Under the pieces are notes generated by a model. The model ran no database searches. It was not told where the DNA came from and saw nothing but the letters and a program-made list of their open reading frames with translations. A program made the translations under genes and the position numbers. From positions 8,937,802 to 9,001,801 of the forward strand of contig NC_049995.1 in the NCBI RefSeq assembly GCF_000003815.2: 64,000 bases of DNA, in the 5' to 3' direction. This document shows positions 58,325 to 64,000 of this stretch, piece by piece; positions within the stretch are counted from its first letter, which is position 1, and the number at the start of each line of letters is the position of its first letter. This DNA is from Branchiostoma floridae (lineage: Eukaryota > Chordata > Leptocardii > Amphioxiformes > Branchiostomatidae).

Positions 58325-61300
58325 ATGGCGGCAAACGAGGAGGTGGGTTGTTGTTTTGATCGGTCATTTTTGTGCTTCTTTTTCTACGTCAAATCGTTCG
58401 AGATCTCGTTCACTTTTTTGTTCAGAGCTTGCCTGAAACTACGAGGCATCTTATGGCGTATTTCAAGTTGTGTGATATTTGTGTGAATTTGTGACAAAAA
58501 GGCAAGAAGTACCCTGTTGTCATAGTTTGAAAAATGTCGTCATGATCACGTTTTTACACTCGCCAAGAAGGTTATTTCTTGTGCAGGGTGTGTGTTCACG
58601 CTTGTCACTGTTTAGTCTTGTGTAGATGGTTTAGGTGTATACATGTGAGGTAGTCTTGTTCGGTATGCAAATATGATAATGTGTATTTTCTGGGTGAGAT
58701 ATTGTTGAACTATTAACGAAATAAAAATAGTTGGTTTGCACAAGGAGGTTGCCTTTTCAACCTCCTTGGTTTGCATAACAAAATACATCTGCTTACACAC
58801 AGACACACACACACCTACCTTATAACACACCTTTGTAGTATAAATTTTCTTTCTAACACACACAGAGATTCATGCACAGTTGCTCACAGATGTACACAGG
58901 CATGCATGCACACACATGTTATCATACACACAAATGCACACAATCACATAGACACGCATACACACATAAACAGATGTGCATGTACACACACATGCACTCA
59001 CAGTCACACATGCAATACCTGCAGTATCTATGTGTTATAAGTGTCATGTTTTTGTTCAGTTCATGTCTGTGGTTTGTGTTTTTTGTGTCAGTTGTTACCA
59101 CCTGTCTAACAGCTGTGTTTACCTGTCTAACAGGTGTTATTATTTGCATTAATGACAATAAGCATTTAACATGTGTTCTGAGTTCTTTTGTTTTTTTAGT
59201 TTCTTTTTCTGTTGATTTGCTTTGAACCTTTGTGTGAGCAACTTGCCGTGGTTTCATTTCAGAGGGGAGTGTTTGATCACATGCCTGAACCCAACCAATC
59301 AGAAAACACAGGACAAAATATCCCCAAATCATTTGACCAATCAGGACACACAGTTGAAACTCAGTACCAGTCAGTTGACCAATCAGGAGCCAGCTTTCAG
59401 ATGGAATCAGATTTGCATGTGAAAACGCTGGCTGTAAACCATCCGTTAAAGCCGATTGACGAGATTAGCGCGGATGACGCAGAAGTATCACTAGCGATGT
59501 CTCTCTCCGACCAGAGCAAGGCGGGCCCCTCACAGCCAATGAGAGACCGCCGCACCCCAAAGGCGAGGAACGTTAGCGGGTCGAGCCAGCACGATACAAG
59601 CGGGAATAAGTCGGACAGCGGGTCGGGGTCTGGAGCACGACATAAACGATGGATGAGACCGGGGATTCCGCTGAAGGCTGGCGCAAAGATGGAGGCTATG
59701 GATTATTTAAAGAAATGGTACAAGTTCATTTTATGATATGATGGTGAAGATATAGTTTCATTTGATTAGTTTTAAGAACATTTTACAAACATGCTATATT
59801 TACATGCACCTCTTTTGCCCAAACAATACATTTGTTTGTGTATACATTCTTAGTGAGGTGGCAAAAAGTGTATTAGCATAGCAGTCCTTTTCTAAGTGTA
59901 TCGTTATTTGTTGGTAGTACTCGTGAATTAAGCCGTAAGACTTCTTGTCAGATCCACTTTTACTTATTTCTGTATGACGACGTGTAATATCACGTACAGG
60001 CTGAGAGGTTTAGGTACAAGTCCAGACCTGAACCTGTACCTGAACTATTTATACAAAGTAACCAGTTGCCTTCAATGATAACAGAAACATGAATAAGCAA
60101 TTAATGGAATGTTAGACTTGAGGTACATATGTATATCAGGCAAAGGAGCTTTCATCAATGAGCTTTTCTCAGGATGAGAACCCATGCTTTGGAAAAGATC
60201 TCAAATAAAAAACAGTACTGATTTCTACCACCACACAATATTTCAAAATCTCCAAATAGCTATATTACTCAAGCAACTATGTATGATTTTGGAAACTGTC
60301 AGCGGTTTCAGGTAGAATCCACTACTGTTTGTCAGTAACACTAGTACTGAAGAGATCTCATAGGAGAGCAGGTTTTTATATCCTAACTATGAATTGATAT
60401 GCTAAAGAAATCTAGTTGGAGAGCTCTCCAATTGGGTTGACAGAGAAAAAAATTGAGCTGGCTAGAGCCCTGGTCATATTATACTGTATATATGATTAAC
60501 ACTTCCATTTTGGCCTCCTACATTTCAAAAAGGATAACCAGAATTCATAACTGTCCCCATTTTATCTCACTCACTTTTGAGTCACTCAAAATACCACATG
60601 AGGACACCTTAAGCTGTTCCAAGACAAATTTTGGTGGCCCCTGGCTAGAGGGACACTTAATTTGAGTCCTGCATTTGTCTATTCAGGTACAGTACTGGTA
60701 CACTGATGTTCAGGTATTTTGAACCTGTATAAAAATGATTTTTACGGTACGTACATCCCTAATAGCAGCAAATTTTCACTGTTTTCAGGTACCCTGCCAA
60801 AATTGAGGAGGTAGACTATGAGGAACGTGAGATCCTGGTACATTTTGAGGGTTGGAACCACCGGTACGATGAGTGGCTTACCTTCGACAGTGACAGGATC
60901 CGACCGGTGGATCGACTCACAACACGCAAGGAAGGACCCATCAAAATACCAGCTGTAAGTTAAAGATATTATATGTCGTGACTTACTTATAGTGTCTTGA
61001 ATAGGGCTGTCTCTTGGACCTGTCCCTCCATTTTGAGAAAGAAATTTAGCTGTTGGGATGGACAAAAATTTCACATTTTTCTTCAAAAATATCTGAATTT
61101 CATGACATGAAATTTAACTGATGCAAATGTATTTTGTAAGCTTAAAAGACAGATTTAACAAGGAGAATTTACAACGAGTAGGAGGTAAAAACTGTAAAAC
61201 CATTGTTGGCCCTGACAGTCAACAGTAACCTTTTAATAGTTCCAATCATTAAATTTTGGTCTTTTTTTCATTTTGGTACCATGAGAAAATCAGGCCTCTT

Positions 61301-64000
61301 GATTTTTACATTGTGTGGATATCCCAAAATGTACTTTTAATGTTAATCTACAGTAATTTTTGTTGTTAAATCTGTCATTTTAAGGACGTGAAAATACAGT
61401 TTCATCACTAAGTCCATCCTCCTACGCAGGGACATCCAACAGCCAAACTGTCTGTCTGGATGTGCCCTGCCCTTTGGACTGTCAACCTTTAAGTTAGTTC
61501 CTGACCGCCCTGCTTATAAAAGGTTACCCTTATACATGCGAGACAGCTTCTGAAAACGGAAAGCCTATTCTCTGATTGGCTGGTTTGGGGAGGACGTCCA
61601 TAGGAACTAAGAGTGACGGTTATAAGAGCAGGGCACATCCAGACAGGCAGTTTGGCTGTTGGGTGTCCCTGCGTAGGAGGATGCACTAAGTCTTGCATGT
61701 CATAAAGTTCAGATTTTTGAAACCAATGGGGTGAAAGTTTGTCTGTCCAGACAAGCAAATTTTCATCATCAGGATGGGTCCTGTAGGCAGCCCTAGTCCT
61801 TCTGATAAAAACTTTCCTCTCAGACTCTGTTTTCCTATTGATCTTACAGCAACATTTTTGTCAAAGCCAAGAACCAAAAAAATGAATTAGTGTTGCCTCA
61901 TCATCATTAAACAGGCTTTTAGCCAGGCATGCGTCGTCAACGTGTCAACGTGTCATCTGCACTCACTTTTCTTAGAATAACAAGAAATTTGATGCCCCTG
62001 GACGCCCTTACACTGGGGAGAAAATCCTTGACAAGCATGAAATTCTGATTGACCAGGGATGCTACCATGTCATCTGTGGTCACAGTCTTCTACTGTGACA
62101 TCTGTAACAGTATTTTTGCCTCTTGGGATACCTTAGAATGCACTTTTTTTAACTTAAAATCATGAAAAACTCTGCACCATGGGGGAACGGGTTTTCTGCG
62201 CGTTAAAAATCTGCGCGCGCGTTAAAAATCTGCGCGTTAAAAAATTAAGTTGTGCATAGAGAAATTCTTAGGCAGAAAAATGTGACCCCATTATATGATT
62301 TTACATCTGTTACCTGAATTTTTGGTTTGAAAAGCCGCAAATTTTTAGTTCCCTTGGGAATAGGCTAATTTGCATATCCAGAAGATTTCAAAATCACTTG
62401 AATTAGACACAAATACATGGAAAAATTACTAGTGTGAGGCTTTATATCATAAGATATAACTGCTTGAGGCTTTTTAACATTCTACAAGCTTCATTTCATC
62501 TTTTCTCAAGCAGATTGTTTCACATGCAAATATCAACCTTTGTTGCGCGTTAAAACTTAATGTTTGAAAATCACTTAAAAACTCATGGAAAGGGATATTG
62601 GTACTCTAGAATGCAACAATATGATACTTAATTTCATTTTGTGTTATCTTCTTCAAGCTTTTAAGTTTAAAACTGCAAAAAAGTTTTCAAATCCCCAGGG
62701 AATCAGCTAATTTGCATATTTTAACGCGCAGGTTTTTAACGCGCAAGTTTTAACGCGCAAATTTTAACGCGCACAAAACCCCAACCCCACCATGGAAGGT
62801 GGATGCCCCCAGACCCCCTTACAATAGTCACTTACCGCGACTCACCAATAAGTTTGGACTCCCTATTATAAAATCCTAGCTAAAGTTAGTAAAAGCCTGT
62901 CATTAAACCATGTTCCCTTGCCTCACAGCAATACAAGGTTGGAGATGAAGTTCTGGCCAGGTGGACCGACTGTAAATATTACCCGGCAAAGATTCTGGAA
63001 GTTAGGGTAGATGGTGAGTTTTACCAGTGCAGCTCTGTGTGGAAATACAGTGTAAACATTACACGATTGTTAAATGTAGCTTCGAGGCCTAAGTTGGGAA
63101 ATATTGTTCTTTGTTTTCTAAACATTGTTTGATATGCAACAAGTTAGAAAGAATTACACAGCCTATCTGAAGGCTTTGCACTTTTGGGTATGGAAAGAAA
63201 ATATTCTGGCAAGTATGATAAGCTGTAAGACTGACAAAATGAAATACACAATTTGTTGAATTGGATATTATGACTGTCATGACAACTATTACATATACTT
63301 TCTACATGTGTGTTAGGTTACTGATTGCTTGTGAAGATTTGTACACGAAGTTCACAATTCTTGTTGTCACAATTTATCACAACACAGTTGAATAGACAGT
63401 AGTTAGCAAATGGGAGTCTCTTGGTCATGTTAAAGTTCATTTTTGTTTGGCAGTACAAATATGTAATTGCATGGATATACATGTCTCTGAAAATGATGTT
63501 CACATGAATTATTTTTGAAAATGTAGTATTATAGATATTGCTTTTACTGCTGTATACTGTTGTATATGTGTGTATATACATGTAATGTGAGTCTCAATTA
63601 GACATGGAACCTAAAAAGGTGTATTTATAGAGCAGTGTTGTTTTAACATATTTGGTGTGGTCTAAATAAGTTATTACCTTGGACCAATGCCAGTGTCCAG
63701 TATTGATTCAAACCTTAATCAATAAATGTTTCGTCTCGGCGGCTGTGACCCAAAATATTTCTTCCAAAATTGTTTAAATACCACCGGAGACAATACTGTA
63801 CAAATGTCAAGAAAAATAATAAAAATAATTTTTGAAAATTTTCCCATGAGCACTTGGATGTGACCTGACCTGTGACTTCTAACCCCTGACCTTTAACCCT
63901 TTGCTTCCCTCCCAGCCTCCTATAGGGTGCATTTCTATGATGGCATCGACAAGACTGTGAAAGGCATCAATGTAAGACCCATTCCTGATGATATGAAGGG
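58325..64000 (+). CDS. PHF20L1: PHF20/PHF20L1-like tandem-Tudor chromatin reader, partial
   Basis: Exons: 58325-58342 (MAANEE), 59263-59717, 60789-60954, 62929-63013 and 63916 to beyond the window, all with GT-AG junctions and matching phases. A ~150-residue low-complexity N-terminal extension rich in S/Q/D comes first. Tudor/MBT domain 1 follows ([42 protein letters not shown]...RKEGP). Tudor domain 2 ([47 protein letters not shown]) comes next. In vertebrates PHF20 and PHF20L1 start almost directly at the first Tudor, so the extension is notable. Family members read methyl-lysine in MOF/NSL or LSD1/DNMT1 contexts. The PHD finger would lie to the right, outside the window. Which vertebrate paralogue it matches cannot be decided; it probably predates their split. 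Confidence 0.9.
60262..60400 (+). repeat. dispersed repeat, 'tactcaagcaact...gtcag' family
   Basis: 'ttactcaagcaact' + 'tatgattttggaaactgtc' + 'agcggtttcaggtagaatcc' matches about 7869-7945 and 16918-17010. Family unknown to me. No target duplication was found. Confidence 0.55.
61406..61692. mobile_element. 269-bp MITE with ~55-bp ends and 9-bp target duplication
   Basis: Element 61415-61683 in the third intron of the PHF20-like gene. Both ends read inward CATCCTCCTACGCAGGGACA then [T/C]CCAACAGCCAAACTG, about 55 bp with few mismatches. The perfect flanking repeat CACTAAGTC is at 61406-61414 and 61684-61692. A Mutator-like origin is suggested by duplication length only. Confidence 0.9.
62175..62795. 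mobile_element. 605-bp element with subterminal GCGCGTTAAAA arrays
   Basis: Element 62183-62787. Left end GGGAACGGGTTTTCTGCGCG; right end read inward GGGTTGGGGTTTTGTGCGCG. The perfect 8-bp flanking repeat CACCATGG is at 62175-62182 and 62788-62795. Three to four copies of TGCGCGTTAAAA-type words cluster at each end in opposite orientations, like transposase-binding arrays, with one lone copy near the middle (about 62545). No open frame. Confidence 0.88.

Overview
The window is animal nuclear DNA: split genes with GT-AG introns, very many short inverted-repeat transposons (MITEs) and micro/minisatellites. The protein sequences look like those of an invertebrate deuterostome. Together with the dense TAGCCTGG-type and hairpin MITEs they suggest an amphioxus (Branchiostoma). 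The species is an inference from recall, not something the sequence proves. There are assembly gaps at 1-45, 2018-2905, 14068-14171 and 41222-41321.

Layout. (1) 46-25.5 kb is gene-poor. It holds one first coding exon of a membrane adenylyl-cyclase-like gene (minus strand, 3848-4348), about 15 MITEs, a ~222-bp satellite-like array (about 9.96-11.5 kb), a ~46-bp minisatellite (about 20.9-22.6 kb) and several microsatellites. (2) 25.5-33.1 kb has a seven-exon gene for an unrecognised 188-aa basic protein (minus strand) that shares a ~250-bp bidirectional promoter with RPS8 (plus strand, six exons, 208 aa). The last intron of RPS8 carries a box C/D snoRNA that fits SNORD46 by structure, guide and host gene. 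(3) 33.86-57.3 kb is ATP6V1H (V-ATPase subunit H, minus strand, 13 coding exons, 472 aa). (4) From 58.3 kb to the right edge is the start of a PHF20/PHF20L1-like tandem-Tudor gene (plus strand), transcribed divergently from ATP6V1H.

The most interesting object lies inside the 13-kb last intron of ATP6V1H. It is a 12,050-bp element (34674-46723) bounded by TAGCCTG.../...CAGACTA ends and a perfect 9-bp target-site duplication (CATACGGGA). It carries an apparently intact RecQ-like helicase gene (545 aa), a DUF6589-type transposase-like gene with N-terminal CxxC motifs, a 17-residue tandem-repeat linker and a zinc-knuckle, and a decayed second helicase in opposite orientation at its right end. 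A 405-bp MITE in intron 1 of the same host gene has the same terminal motif and its own perfect 9-bp duplication (GGAGCTGGG). It is a plausible non-autonomous partner of the large element. I recall that helicase-bearing DNA transposons (a lineage called AcademH) have been described, so the category may not be wholly new. The paired-gene, head-to-head architecture here still deserves attention.

Other second-look items are exon-edge tandem duplications in two genes, a candidate duplicated alternative 60-bp exon in ATP6V1H, and several MITEs with exact target-site duplications.
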